From the NCBI GenBank assembly GCA_026692725.1, contig JAPMUG010000004.1, positions 1 through 64,000 of the forward strand: DNA of 64,000 bases. The letters run 5' to 3'. Position 1 is the stretch's first letter. Every line of letters begins with the position of its first letter. This DNA comes from Ecytonucleospora hepatopenaei (taxonomy: Eukaryota; Microsporidia; Enterocytozoonidae). The notes beneath the pieces are model-generated. The model searched no databases. It saw only the letters and a list, made by a program, of their open reading frames with translations, and was not told where the DNA came from. Positions 38,968-48,743 of the stretch are shown here, piece after piece. The position numbers and the translations under genes were made by a program.

Positions 38968-41103
38968 ATGAACACGAGTAATTTAAAGGTTCATTTTGAT
39001 CAGTACACATCACTTAATTTTATGAACAGTTTAAGTCCTGTAATACGGGATATAACAATTCAAGATAGCTCAATATTACGGGTGCGTTTTCTGAAAAAAT
39101 TAAGCATTAGAAATGTTATTTTACTTAAAATACACTCTGCTAAGAAATCTGTCTTGAAATTTCTAGATGAGTCCAGTGTAAAATCAAAGTACATTTTTAA
39201 ACACAACTTACCTCTAAATGTATACCAGATGCTATATAAAACAAATCTCTCAAATGCGAATAAAAAAAGCACGCTATTAATTGAATTCATTATAAAACCA
39301 AATGACATAAAAGAAATCGGTTCTATACGAGAGTACAGAAAACTATCTCTAGATGATAAATTAAAATATTTGTATAATGCAACAGCAACGGAAGAAATAT
39401 ACATTGATTTGTCCAAATGTGGTTTGGATAAAGAAGTTCATTATGGAATATCCATAGAATGTTTTGATTTTGAATTGCAACTGCAATATGTTTCTGAGTT
39501 GAATAAATACGTTGAAATAATGGTGAAAGAAGGAACAGACACAAGAAAATATGCACTTAAAAACATGGAAGAAAGCACTGAAAATCAAAAACAAACACTT
39601 TCAGAAAATGATTCTGTTGACAGCACCTTGTCTACAATTGAATCAGATTCTTTAAGCGAAACACAATCTATTTCATTACAAAATGAGGGTAATTTTTTAC
39701 AAACGACAACTAAAAAAGAAGAAGAAAATCCAATGGTTTCATCAGAATTAAAAAATGAGCCTGATTTTTTTAACAGTCCTCCAAATTACAATAAAAGCAT
39801 GTGCAATGAGAAAAATAGTGAAAATACTGAGAAACAAAAAATTGCAGAGGATGAGATTAATAAACAGTCAAATGTAAATTTAAAAGAAAAAGTATTAGAA
39901 ACAAAAAATGAAGAAACGAATAAAGACACAGTAATTGATTTTGAAAATAAATCAATATTTAATCAGAATAGAGATGGAGAATATAAAGGCTTTAAAAATA
40001 ATATAAATTATACCTCTGAAAATATTATTAAAGAAAGCAATGAAAATAAAAAGAATGAAATAAACACTAATGAGATTAAAAATGATAATGATAGATGTGA
40101 AAGAAAAGTACTAAATAAAAATCATTTGTCTGATGCTGAACATCAACAAAATTTAATCAATCTTGTTGTTGAGCTAAAAGGACAACTAGAAAAAACAGGA
40201 TTAAAAAATGAAATTCAGACAGCTACTGATGTTTGTAAACCTGCGTATATTCATAAAAATGAATCAAATGAATTTGTAAGGACTCACAGAAAAATTGCAG
40301 AAAAGTATCAAAATGAAAAAGAAACAGATGAAATTGAACAGGTTAATTGCGTGGAAAAAGATAATACTTTAGATCTTAAGAATTTAGTTAATAAAATATC
40401 TAAAAGAACCAGAAAATACAAATGGAAATGTGAAAAACAAACCTTCATGCAAAAACTTAAAGAAAAGTTAGGAGTGTTTTTTTCTAAGATATGGGATATA
40501 TGTCAGCTATTTATGGTATTTTTTATTGTTGGGTATTTATTTAGCAGTAGTTTTAGAAAATACACAAATGATAAGGTAGACGTTCAAATGATAAAAGCAA
40601 TTAAAATAATGAGACAAAAAGGATGGATAGAAGACAATACTGAAAATTGGTTAGAATGTGAAATTGAAAAAAATATTGCACTTGAAGAAGTTAAAACAGT
40701 TCAAAACAAGAATGATATGCTAAAAGAACGGGAAAAAGAATTAGAAAAAGAGAAAAGAGAAAAAGAACAGCGTTTAATTGAAGAAAAAATACGTCAAAAT
40801 GAAATTATAAAAAGAGAAAAAGAAATACAAGAAGAACTACAAAGAAAGCTACAAAAACAAGAAGAGGAAAAAAGACTGGCTGAAGCACAAATACAACTAG
40901 AAAGAGAGAAAGAAAAAGAAAAAATAGAAAAAGAAATGACTAAAAAAGAAGTTGAAAATACATTTGATACATTTACAATTATATTTTATACAGTATTATT
41001 TATAACAGTGTTTATAAGCTATAAAAACATAATGGCAAGAGACATACAGCGAATTAGAAGGTATGAGGCAATGGGCTATTATAACTTGAAAGATACTAAA
41101 TAA
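38968..41103 (+). CDS. Hypothetical membrane protein with two spans and coiled coil
   Basis: A 711-residue protein not recognised. Residues 1-195 are beta-rich and fairly hydrophobic, possibly a C2-like or other sandwich fold. Residues 195-470 are acidic, Asn/Glu/Lys-rich and probably disordered. Membrane segment 1 is about 511-528 (FMVFFIVGYLF). A long charged coiled coil spans about 560-665, with EKEREKEQ-type runs. Segment 2 is about 669-688 (FTIIFYTVLFITVFISY). The last 20 residues are basic. The coiled coil is bracketed by two membrane spans, which would place it in the lumen or the cytoplasm as a spacer. An organelle-contact or nuclear-envelope role is only a guess. Confidence 0.65.
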   Translation: MNTSNLKVHFDQYTSLNFMNSLSPVIRDITIQDSSILRVRFLKKLSIRNVILLKIHSAKKSVLKFLDESSVKSKYIFKHNLPLNVYQMLYKTNLSNANKKSTLLIEFIIKPNDIKEIGSIREYRKLSLDDKLKYLYNATATEEIYIDLSKCGLDKEVHYGISIECFDFELQLQYVSELNKYVEIMVKEGTDTRKYALKNMEESTENQKQTLSENDSVDSTLSTIESDSLSETQSISLQNEGNFLQTTTKKEEENPMVSSELKNEPDFFNSPPNYNKSMCNEKNSENTEKQKIAEDEINKQSNVNLKEKVLETKNEETNKDTVIDFENKSIFNQNRDGEYKGFKNNINYTSENIIKESNENKKNEINTNEIKNDNDRCERKVLNKNHLSDAEHQQNLINLVVELKGQLEKTGLKNEIQTATDVCKPAYIHKNESNEFVRTHRKIAEKYQNEKETDEIEQVNCVEKDNTLDLKNLVNKISKRTRKYKWKCEKQTFMQKLKEKLGVFFSKIWDICQLFMVFFIVGYLFSSSFRKYTNDKVDVQMIKAIKIMRQKGWIEDNTENWLECEIEKNIALEEVKTVQNKNDMLKEREKELEKEKREKEQRLIEEKIRQNEIIKREKEIQEELQRKLQKQEEEKRLAEAQIQLEREKEKEKIEKEMTKKEVENTFDTFTIIFYTVLFITVFISYKNIMARDIQRIRRYEAMGYYNLKDTK

Positions 41104-41124
41104 ATTTTATATTTTTATCCTTAT

Positions 41125-42702
41125 ATGAAAAGAGAAGTGAAAAACGACAAATTAGCTGATTATTTGGCCTTTTACAAGAATGCACTAAAACTCATTGATG
41201 AAGATTATGACTTATTTAAAAAATGTATCACAGAACCACTTCCATTTACATTTAGAGTGACAGAAACACAGTATAAAAATAAAATTCTAGAAATTTTAAG
41301 AAAAAGATTCAATGCTATCTGCAAAGAAAAATCAGAAGGTATTTTTACTTTCTACAAAAAGAAGCAGCTTTTTGGTGATGATGGACAATGTATTCTAACA
41401 AAACATAATATTGATTTAGAATCATATAAAAAAGAATATGAATCATTTAATGAATTTCTCGTAAATGCGTGTGAAATGGGATATGTGCAGAGACAGGAAA
41501 TTGTGAGCATGATTCCTGTTAATCTACTAGGGGTGGTTGAAGGTGACTTTGTTTATGAACCATGTGCTGCGCCAGGAAGTAAAACAAAGCAAATTCTTGA
41601 AAAGTTAAAAGGCACAGGACTGTTAGTTAGCAATGACTTATCAAAACAGCGCATTAACGTACTTGTGACAGAATCAAAGAAAAATGACAGCCGTAATTTG
41701 GTGGTTACCAGCAATAATGCAGCAACCATAAAATATAAAGAAAGCAAGGGAACTATTTTATTTGATAAAATATGCTGCGATGTGCCTTGCTCAGGGGATG
41801 GGACTATAAGAAAGAATTTTACAGTAAGAAGTGATTGGAGCGTAGAAAGTTCTTCATCCCAGGTGCATCAGCAATTGCAAATATTAAAAAATACATTGAA
41901 AATGCTTAAGAAAGGAGGAACATGTGTGTATTCAACGTGTAGTCTAAATCCTGCAGAAAATGAGTATGTAGTAAATGAGGTAATTAAAGATAAGAAGTAT
42001 AATCTGTGTACAAGTAGCATGTTTATGGATTTAAAATATAGAGAGGGAATAACTAAATTTGATGCAATACCAAAATATGCGTATGAAAATGAAGAGCTAG
42101 AAAAGTGTTACAGATTTTATCCCCATGATAATGATACAGGAGGATTCTTTGCTGCTATTATATGTAAAAATATAGATGAAGGAAAAAATGAAGAAAATCA
42201 AATTTCTTTTCCATCTAATTTTATACCTTTTACATCTCAAAGCAACCCAGGCGTAAATAATGAATTGGTAATTGATACAGAATGCAGGTATCTTGCAAAC
42301 AGTATGACAATGAACATAATACATGCAATTAATAAGAATGTGTACTGGTTTTTATGTTATAACAATCACATAAGAATTGTGGTGGTAGGTATGCGTGCAT
42401 ATAAAAAAACAAGATGTGTAGAGGATGATGGATATTATTATAAGATTGATACTACTTTTTTAAATAAATGTCCATATGAAGCATTGCCTAGGGAAAAGGT
42501 GGTTGAAATGGACCATGATTGTTTCAAAATGGCATGTTTAAATGTAACAATTGATAGAGAAATGCTTAGAAATAAAAATATACCATGTGGACTATTTATT
42601 GCTTCTTATAAGGATATAAAATACATAGGATATATTTATAAAGATAGATTTACTTTATTTATTAACAAGTTTAATAGGTTAGTATTAAAATATTTAACAT
42701 AA
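41125..42702 (+). CDS. TRM4: tRNA (cytosine-5) methyltransferase TRM4/NSUN2
   Basis: A 525-residue RsmB/NOP2/Sun-type enzyme. The SAM-binding motif is VYEPCAAPGSKTKQILE. DVPCSGDGTIRKN holds Cys222 (release cysteine) and YSTCSLNPAENE holds the predicted catalytic Cys272. A C-terminal PUA-like region of about 180 residues follows, as in TRM4. The enzyme makes m5C at several tRNA positions. Only 21 bp separate it from the preceding stop codon, so its promoter must lie inside or at the end of the upstream gene. It is convergent with MRD1 over 15 bp. Confidence 0.92.
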   Translation: MKREVKNDKLADYLAFYKNALKLIDEDYDLFKKCITEPLPFTFRVTETQYKNKILEILRKRFNAICKEKSEGIFTFYKKKQLFGDDGQCILTKHNIDLESYKKEYESFNEFLVNACEMGYVQRQEIVSMIPVNLLGVVEGDFVYEPCAAPGSKTKQILEKLKGTGLLVSNDLSKQRINVLVTESKKNDSRNLVVTSNNAATIKYKESKGTILFDKICCDVPCSGDGTIRKNFTVRSDWSVESSSSQVHQQLQILKNTLKMLKKGGTCVYSTCSLNPAENEYVVNEVIKDKKYNLCTSSMFMDLKYREGITKFDAIPKYAYENEELEKCYRFYPHDNDTGGFFAAIICKNIDEGKNEENQISFPSNFIPFTSQSNPGVNNELVIDTECRYLANSMTMNIIHAINKNVYWFLCYNNHIRIVVVGMRAYKKTRCVEDDGYYYKIDTTFLNKCPYEALPREKVVEMDHDCFKMACLNVTIDREMLRNKNIPCGLFIASYKDIKYIGYIYKDRFTLFINKFNRLVLKYLT

Positions 42703-42717
42703 TAAATTTATTATAAA

Positions 42718-44028
42718 TCATTTTTGTGCTTTTTGTATTATTAACTTTCTACCATATAAATGTACACTAATACCAAACACTTCTATTATTTTCTCAACTG
42801 CTGCATTGTTTTCAAAGACACAAAAGGCAAAACCACGGGAACTTCCATCTTCTTTTTTTGGAACCCTCACATCTACAACCTTACAAAACACACCAAAAAG
42901 CTCTTTTAAGTCTTCCTTTGTGGCTTGGAAGGGAAGATTTTTTATGCAAACACAATTTGCCTTTGTTTTTAGCTTTTCATCGCTAACTATTCCTGCTGAC
43001 TCCAAATTGATTTTGGGTGCAAATTCAACATAAATTATACCATTCTTATGCCTTTTAAAATTAAAAGCTCTTTGTATTTTTTCTGCTGTTTTTTCATCTT
43101 CAAAAACAACAATGGCCAAGGTTTTACTGGGAGAAATTTCAAAGCTTTTTGTTTTTCCCTCTATTTGTCCAATAACATCCAAAATGTGTTCACATCTCAT
43201 TATTAGTTTGCACTTGTCTATTCCTACTATGTTTTCTTTTTTCTTTGCAAACACACTGTTTTTCTCTAAAAATAATTTTGTTTTTTCTACTAAACTTGCC
43301 TCTAAAATGGCCATCTTAACTCCTAAGCTTTTATCTTCCACATCTACCAATTTGTCTTTTTCTATGTTTTTAAATTCTGCTGTGTTATTCAGTACCATGT
43401 TAAAGTCAAAAAATAAAGTGTTAAAATGTTCAAACTGTTTTCTCTGTAAATCTTCATCATAAACAACTACCTTGATCCTTCTACCGCATATTATCTTTTT
43501 GTTTTTATAAAAATCATTAGCTATATCCTGTGCTTCAAACTCTATTTTATATCCTTTATCCTCTTCGCTTATGCTATGTTTGACTAATTTTTTGTGTTTT
43601 TCAAACAAATAACTTGCTACATCATTTCTAATGCTTTCAATGTCTATGTTTTGTAAATTTTGGATGTAAAAAATACGGGCGTATTTTGATTTTTTGCTTA
43701 GAGTTGTTTCTGAATCTTTAGAAATGTTTTTTGCTTCTCCCATTTCAACTGTTATTTTGTGATTCTTAAACATATTTTCGTTGTAAAATTTTACGGCTTC
43801 TTCTGCCTCTTCAGGTGTACTATACCCTATAAATGCCATTCTTCTAAATTTTCCTTCCTTGTTTTTCAGCATAAAAACATCCGTTGCTGGATTTCGCTTA
43901 CTAAAAAAATCTAAAATGGCAGATTCTTCTAGGAAAGAAGGCAAATTTTTAGCAACAATTCTTGTGCTTTTACACGAAAAAGTTGTTTGCTTATTTTCTG
44001 TGATTTTTTTGTTTTTAAAAATTTTCAT
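42718..44028 (-). CDS. MRD1: Multi-RRM pre-rRNA processing factor MRD1 (RBM19)
   Basis: A 436-residue protein, about half the yeast size. RRM 1 (residues 20-96) begins RIVAKNLPSFLEESAILDFF and continues to AFIGYSTPEEAEEAVKFYN, the MRD1 signature. Middle RRMs are degenerate (YARIFYIQNLQNIDIES; near 290-345). The last RRM (CVCIKNLPFQATKEDLKELF, then RGFAFCVFE and HLYGRKLII) matches RRM5 of MRD1. The factor is needed for early cleavages that release the 40S precursor. TAACCC (44040-44035) joins the upstream stop codon directly to the start-proximal element, with 9 bp between the genes. Confidence 0.85.
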   Translation of the reverse strand: MKIFKNKKITENKQTTFSCKSTRIVAKNLPSFLEESAILDFFSKRNPATDVFMLKNKEGKFRRMAFIGYSTPEEAEEAVKFYNENMFKNHKITVEMGEAKNISKDSETTLSKKSKYARIFYIQNLQNIDIESIRNDVASYLFEKHKKLVKHSISEEDKGYKIEFEAQDIANDFYKNKKIICGRRIKVVVYDEDLQRKQFEHFNTLFFDFNMVLNNTAEFKNIEKDKLVDVEDKSLGVKMAILEASLVEKTKLFLEKNSVFAKKKENIVGIDKCKLIMRCEHILDVIGQIEGKTKSFEISPSKTLAIVVFEDEKTAEKIQRAFNFKRHKNGIIYVEFAPKINLESAGIVSDEKLKTKANCVCIKNLPFQATKEDLKELFGVFCKVVDVRVPKKEDGSSRGFAFCVFENNAAVEKIIEVFGISVHLYGRKLIIQKAQK

Positions 44029-44037
44029 ATTTTTGGG

Positions 44038-45009
44038 TTAAAATTTATTAAATTTAGTTACATCATTATCAATGCTTGTTGCAAATGACAAGTCTTGAAA
44101 ATAAGATTTGTTTTCATTTTCAATTATTGTCTTTACCTTCTTAGAATTATCCTTGTTTTCTTTTATCTTGCTAGATTTTTTAACAGGTTTTTTACTTTCT
44201 GTTTTTTTGTCTAAAAACACCACCGGGTTTGTTTTATTTTTGGTATCTTCCTGGTCAACTTTTACCAGAGTCATGTTGGTGCCTTTTTGATTTTGAATTT
44301 TAGTTGGTTTTGTTATATTTGGCTTTGGAACAAGAGTGGTGTCAAATAAATCGTCTAAAGCAATTTTATTTTTAACTGTGCTTTTCTTTACGGGTGTATC
44401 CTTAACATATGTATTTAATAAAGTTTTATCACATGCTTTTATTACAATTGATGATTCTGGAACAAATAAATCACTATCTACTTTTTCTGTCAATTCCTTC
44501 TTTAATTCTTCTATCTCCTTCTTGTACTTTTCAATCATTTCATTTTTTTGCTCAATCACATTTTCTTTTTCCATAATTTTAGATTTATACAAAATAGTAT
44601 CATCCCTATTTAGTGTTTTGTTGTTATTTTCTGATAAAATACCTTCTAATGTTTTTATTTTTTCTGTTAGTTTTTTATTTGATTCTGTTAACACTTTGTT
44701 TTTACTAAGCAATTCCTCTGTAAGTTTTTTACTTGTTTTATTAAACGAATCTTCTAAAAGTTTGGATTCTTTTCGTATATTTTTTAAAAGACTAACACTG
44801 CTAACTTCATCCTCTTTAGTGTCAATTTGTATGTTTTTTAATTCTGAAATTTTCTTTTGTAGATCTTTATTTTTATTGCGTAACTCTGTTATATCAAATG
44901 CTTGTTTATTGATAGTCTCAAACAATTTGTCAAAAGTACGACTGTAATACTTGTGTTCGTGTGTTCTATTTTCATCTTGTAATTTTTCTAATATAGTTTT
45001 ACATTGCAT
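44038..45009 (-). CDS. Hypothetical coiled-coil protein
   Basis: A 323-residue protein of unknown family. Residues 15-180 form a long coiled coil (ITELRNKNKDLQKKISELKN; LTESNKKLTEKIKTLEGIL; MIEKYKKEIEELKKELTEKV). Residues 195-323 are basic and probably disordered, rich in Lys/Thr/Pro with DLFDT and DLSFATS short motifs. No signal peptide or membrane span is present. A structural role in the spindle, kinetochore or nucleolus is possible but unsupported. It is followed 9 bp later by MRD1 on the same strand. Confidence 0.7.
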   Translation of the reverse strand: MQCKTILEKLQDENRTHEHKYYSRTFDKLFETINKQAFDITELRNKNKDLQKKISELKNIQIDTKEDEVSSVSLLKNIRKESKLLEDSFNKTSKKLTEELLSKNKVLTESNKKLTEKIKTLEGILSENNNKTLNRDDTILYKSKIMEKENVIEQKNEMIEKYKKEIEELKKELTEKVDSDLFVPESSIVIKACDKTLLNTYVKDTPVKKSTVKNKIALDDLFDTTLVPKPNITKPTKIQNQKGTNMTLVKVDQEDTKNKTNPVVFLDKKTESKKPVKKSSKIKENKDNSKKVKTIIENENKSYFQDLSFATSIDNDVTKFNKF

Positions 45010-45106
45010 CTCAAAAATTAAGGTTACTCAATAGCATAAAAATTTAAATCTTTTTTGGAGGGAAAAAATTTTATGTTAATACTTTATTTATAAACTATTA
45101 TAATGC

Positions 45107-45505
45107 TTATTTAGCAGCTTTCTGCTGGTTAAACTTGGTAACGGTGTTTCTGACTTCTCTAACGCACAAATTTCTGAGTTCTCCTATCATTAACAATTCA
45201 CATGCAGATGATACGTCTTCTCCTCCAATTGTTTTCTTCTTTACCTTGTTTGCTAATTCACATGAAATTCTTGAAATATCTTCTAAAACTGCTTCTGCAA
45301 TACCACATAAGATACACAATGCATTTCTGGTAATTGTAACGCTACCATCTGGAACACACTCTTTTACGCACTTCTTGACAGCTGATTTGAAAATTACACC
45401 TGTTGTTGGATCAATCGCTTTCTTTCTGGTTTTCTTAGCATGTTTTGATGCAGATATGCTTTTCAATGGAGCCTTGCCTGATGACTTAGGAACTTGTGAT
45501 GACAT
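45107..45505 (-). CDS. Histone H2B, divergent
   Basis: A 132-residue H2B. The basic tail (KHAKKTRKKA) leads into the fold, where FKSAVKKCVKECVPDGSVTI replaces the usual IYIYKVLKQVHPDTGIS stretch. ANKVKKKTIGGEDVSSAC matches the KRSTITSREIQTA loop, and the end ELLMIGELRNLCVREVRNTV matches [20 protein letters not shown]. Seven cysteines are unusual for H2B. CCCC lies 3 bp before the ATG (45509-45512 on the plus strand). It is not beside H2A, so the usual divergent H2A-H2B pair is broken. Confidence 0.88.
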   Translation of the reverse strand: MSSQVPKSSGKAPLKSISASKHAKKTRKKAIDPTTGVIFKSAVKKCVKECVPDGSVTITRNALCILCGIAEAVLEDISRISCELANKVKKKTIGGEDVSSACELLMIGELRNLCVREVRNTVTKFNQQKAAK

Positions 45506-45512
45506 TGAGGGG

Positions 45513-46008
45513 TTATAAAATTACAAATATTTATAAAATTAATGCGAGGGAAATTTATTTGTTACCTTTATATAAAAAGGGATGTATTTTTTATATTTAA
45601 AATAAAATAAAATGTTTCAAAAGACAAATTGATAAATTGATTTTAAACAACATATACATATACAAACAGTCATTCTTTATATTAAATGCATTTTTGTTAG
45701 ATATAAGAAATTTTTTGTTTTCCCTCTAAAAACAAAAAGACAAAATTATTAAAAGTCCAATTTGTGTATAGTTTTAAAGTAGAATTGATGCAATAATATA
45801 TTTTTATATTGTAAACCAATAATATCAACCAAATAATTGATAAGTACAATTTTACAAAAATTTTATGCATAAAAATATATTTAAAATGCAAAAAACCTCT
45901 TTAAAATTGATCTTTTTCATTTTTAACAAGAAATAAATCAAAATTGAATGTAAAACAATTTAAAATTCATGTCTTATCTTTTTATTGTTTTTACAACGAA
46001 AATTTTCA
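45513..46008. other. AT-rich divergent spacer, H2B / Rad60-like gene
   Basis: About 500 bp. A 64-codon minus-strand frame at 45697-45891 is present but is hydrophobic, AT-driven and unsupported. No snRNA-like or tRNA-like structure was found. Confidence 0.55.
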
Positions 46009-46018
46009 CCCACTTTTT

Positions 46019-47260
46019 ATGCCAAAAACATTAAAGACAGAAGCATTCGTATGTTTATCAACTTCAAATGACAGTGTTAAAATAAATCATATTAAAGAAG
46101 AAGAAATTTTGGCTATCTGTTCAAGCAATAAAGACACTTTCTGTCAAGATTTTAAAACCTGCAAAGAAAAAACTTTAAAAAATGAAGTCGTTTTGGATAA
46201 AATACCAGAAATAAATGACATTGATAATAAATCAGGAGATAAATCTATTAAAAAGAACGAAACAGTAAAAGTTGATGATTTTGTTTTAAAAACATTAAAA
46301 AATATACATAAAAAATCAAATACAACTGCAATTCAAAATGATATTGACACTTCAATAAAAACTGAGATTGTAGAAGCACCAAAAAATTATTTCTTTTTTG
46401 ATGAAAAGCAACTTAAAAGGTACAATTCCATTTATGAAAATAAAAAAAGTAAAATAGAAATAGAAAAAAGTGGAGTGATAATAAAAGAAAAAGATTTTAC
46501 CCACGAAAACCTAGAAAAAAGACTCGGCGTTTTAAAATCTCAAAAACTTCCTATGAGTCAAAAAAACGACGAAACATTTAAAAAAGAAGACACCATAGAC
46601 ATAACAAAAAGAGTCAAACTCATTTCTGAGAATTTTAAGAAAGAGGAGTCTATTATAAAAAAACGGGGAAGACCAAAGAAATTTCCCCAGGAAGAGAATC
46701 CGCCACAGAAAAAAGAAAAACCAGAAAATAAAACAAAGCCTTGTCCAATAGAAAATGCACGCAGAAAATACAAAAAGGTGGAAATAGAAAAGAAACAAAC
46801 AGCCATAAAAGAGTCACCCTCAAAAACAGGCAAATACAGGTGTTTAGTCCAAGGTGAAGAATATGAGAAAATATTTTTTCTGGATGATGATGACAAGATA
46901 GAGTCACTCTATGCATCTGTATTTGAACCAAATCAACATGGTAAGTTATATTATGAAGGAGTATTGCTGCTAAGGTCGTTAAGTGCAAAAGAGTGTGGAT
47001 TATTTGAAGGAACGAATTTGATAGAAATAGAAGAGGGAAAAGTAGCAAGACAGCAAGATGTTTTTTTAATAAAAATTAACAAAATAGATGGCACGTGTAC
47101 AGAACTTAAAATGAATGCAAATGAAAAGATCAGTGAGTATATTAAAATAGATAGGTGTTATGTTAAAAATGGTGTTTTTATAGATCCAGACATGAAGGTA
47201 GAAAGTATTTTGATGGATGGTGAGGTAATAGATGAAATAGATTGTGATTTAGTAAATTAA
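46019..47260 (+). CDS. AT-hook protein with tandem SUMO-like domains (Rad60/Esc2/NIP45-like)
   Basis: A 413-residue protein. Residues 1-215 are charged and disordered. KKRGRPKKF (about residues 211-219) is a classical AT-hook. Two ubiquitin-like folds appear at the C-terminus: about 265-340 (KYRCLVQGEEYEKIFFLDDD to GTNLIEI) and 347-405 (VFLIKINKIDGTCTELKMNA to GEVIDEI). Tandem C-terminal SUMO-like domains define the RENi proteins that act with SMC5/6 and the SUMO pathway in genome stability. Neither domain ends in a processable GG. psi-K-x-E sites (IKEE, IKTE) occur in the N-terminal part. The ATG at 46019 has CCC at 46009-46011; an upstream in-frame TTG is ignored. Confidence 0.6.
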   Translation: MPKTLKTEAFVCLSTSNDSVKINHIKEEEILAICSSNKDTFCQDFKTCKEKTLKNEVVLDKIPEINDIDNKSGDKSIKKNETVKVDDFVLKTLKNIHKKSNTTAIQNDIDTSIKTEIVEAPKNYFFFDEKQLKRYNSIYENKKSKIEIEKSGVIIKEKDFTHENLEKRLGVLKSQKLPMSQKNDETFKKEDTIDITKRVKLISENFKKEESIIKKRGRPKKFPQEENPPQKKEKPENKTKPCPIENARRKYKKVEIEKKQTAIKESPSKTGKYRCLVQGEEYEKIFFLDDDDKIESLYASVFEPNQHGKLYYEGVLLLRSLSAKECGLFEGTNLIEIEEGKVARQQDVFLIKINKIDGTCTELKMNANEKISEYIKIDRCYVKNGVFIDPDMKVESILMDGEVIDEIDCDLVN

Positions 47261-47416
47261 AGAGGATATTTATGATATAAAATAGCTTATAATATATTGA
47301 TTATAATATTAGATTTATTTAGTAAATAAATTGTTTTATATATTTAAATTATTCTAACATTTTATTTATGTTAATTGACTATTTTGTTTAAATGTTGCAA
47401 AAATAATAACCCTGAA

Positions 47417-48643
47417 ATGTATGAGACTGTCACTATTCAACTGGGACAATGTGGTAACCAGATAGGAAAGGATTTCTGGGTTAAAATCATGGAGGAACAC
47501 CAGGCGAATAAGAATGAAAACGATAGAAGAGACAAATTTTTTTACACCACGGAAGGAGGGAAACTTGTTCCGCGCACGGTGCTAATTGATACAGAGCCAA
47601 GGGCAATTTTTCCTGAAATTTCTAACAGCACAAACACTTTTTTGACTAACGAAGGGACCGGCGCTTCTAACAACTGGGCGCATGGATTTAACTTAGCCAA
47701 AACACATATGGAAGACATGATGGACGTGATAAACAGAAACATTGAAGCATGTGACAATGTAGAGAGCATACAGGTTATACATTCCTGTGCGGGAGGAACT
47801 GGATCGGGATTTTCGAGCTTTCTAGGAGAAGTTTTTTCAGAAAATTTTCCAAAAAAAATATTGTGTGATTTTGCAATTTTACCTAACAATAACCAGGCTT
47901 CTGACGTTGTTGTACAACCATATAACACGGTTCTTTCTTTAAATAAGGTAAGAGAAAATTTTAATGTTGTTGTTTTAATGGATAATTATGCGCTTTCAAG
48001 GCATGTGTTGACAAATAAAGTTACATTTGCCAATGATGAAAAACAACTTGTTAACACATACGAAAATATGAATTCAGTGGCAGCAGATGTCATAAGTTCT
48101 TTTTCAAGTTCCGTTCGTTTTCCATCTTATATTTATGCGGAAAACAAGTCAATTTTGAATGCACTTGTTTCTTCACGTAATTTAAATTTGGTTGTTCCTA
48201 GTATAGTAACTTCAGATTATAGAAAATATTCAACTGGAGAAATAGTTGGTAATTTAATAAAACAAAAATCACTGTTGTGTAATTATGAAGAGTCTTCTCT
48301 TTATGGGTATAAGTCAATTTGGAATGTGATGAACCATGCACTGGATGTTTCCTCTGTAATTCGTGCCCAAAAGCTAGTACAAAATAAAATCAATTTTATT
48401 GACCTTCCATACTATACAACAGCATTTACAAACAGAAGAGAGCTGAATGTTAGTTTTAGCAATACAACGGGAATAAGAAGTGCGCTAAGCAAAATAACCA
48501 GTCAGTTTGACAAGCTAATGGAAAGAAAGGCATTTTTAGAGAGTTACAGAAAGTTTGAGCTCGAAGCATCAGAAATGAAAGCAGCAAGAGAAAGTATAAA
48601 TGGTCTAATAGAAGAATATGAGGCACTTGAAGCTAGAAAATAA
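47417..48643 (+). CDS. TUB4: Gamma-tubulin
   Basis: A 408-residue gamma-tubulin, the nucleator of microtubules at the spindle plaque. It begins with TIQLGQCGNQIGKDFW. GASNNWAHGFN is gamma-specific, and CAGGTGSGFSS (about residues 124-134) is the nucleotide-binding glycine loop. The C-terminus (MKAARESINGLIEEYEALEA) matches the gamma-type final helix and lacks the acidic Glu-rich tail of alpha and beta tubulins. The ATG at 47417 is chosen because ACCC lies 4 bp upstream and the family starts here. It is about 40 residues shorter than human gamma-tubulin. Confidence 0.95.
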   Translation: MYETVTIQLGQCGNQIGKDFWVKIMEEHQANKNENDRRDKFFYTTEGGKLVPRTVLIDTEPRAIFPEISNSTNTFLTNEGTGASNNWAHGFNLAKTHMEDMMDVINRNIEACDNVESIQVIHSCAGGTGSGFSSFLGEVFSENFPKKILCDFAILPNNNQASDVVVQPYNTVLSLNKVRENFNVVVLMDNYALSRHVLTNKVTFANDEKQLVNTYENMNSVAADVISSFSSSVRFPSYIYAENKSILNALVSSRNLNLVVPSIVTSDYRKYSTGEIVGNLIKQKSLLCNYEESSLYGYKSIWNVMNHALDVSSVIRAQKLVQNKINFIDLPYYTTAFTNRRELNVSFSNTTGIRSALSKITSQFDKLMERKAFLESYRKFELEASEMKAARESINGLIEEYEALEARK

Positions 48644-48743
48644 ATGTGTGTTCTTTTATAAATAAATTATACATAACGATATAAATTAAATAAAATTGAA
48701 TGTATATATAAAGTATATAAATAATGTTTATTAAATAATACCC

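Noticed and set aside
45697..45891. Minus-strand frame of 64 codons in the H2B / Rad60-like spacer
   Set aside because: Hydrophobic AT-driven sequence without CCC element, domain or neighbouring support.
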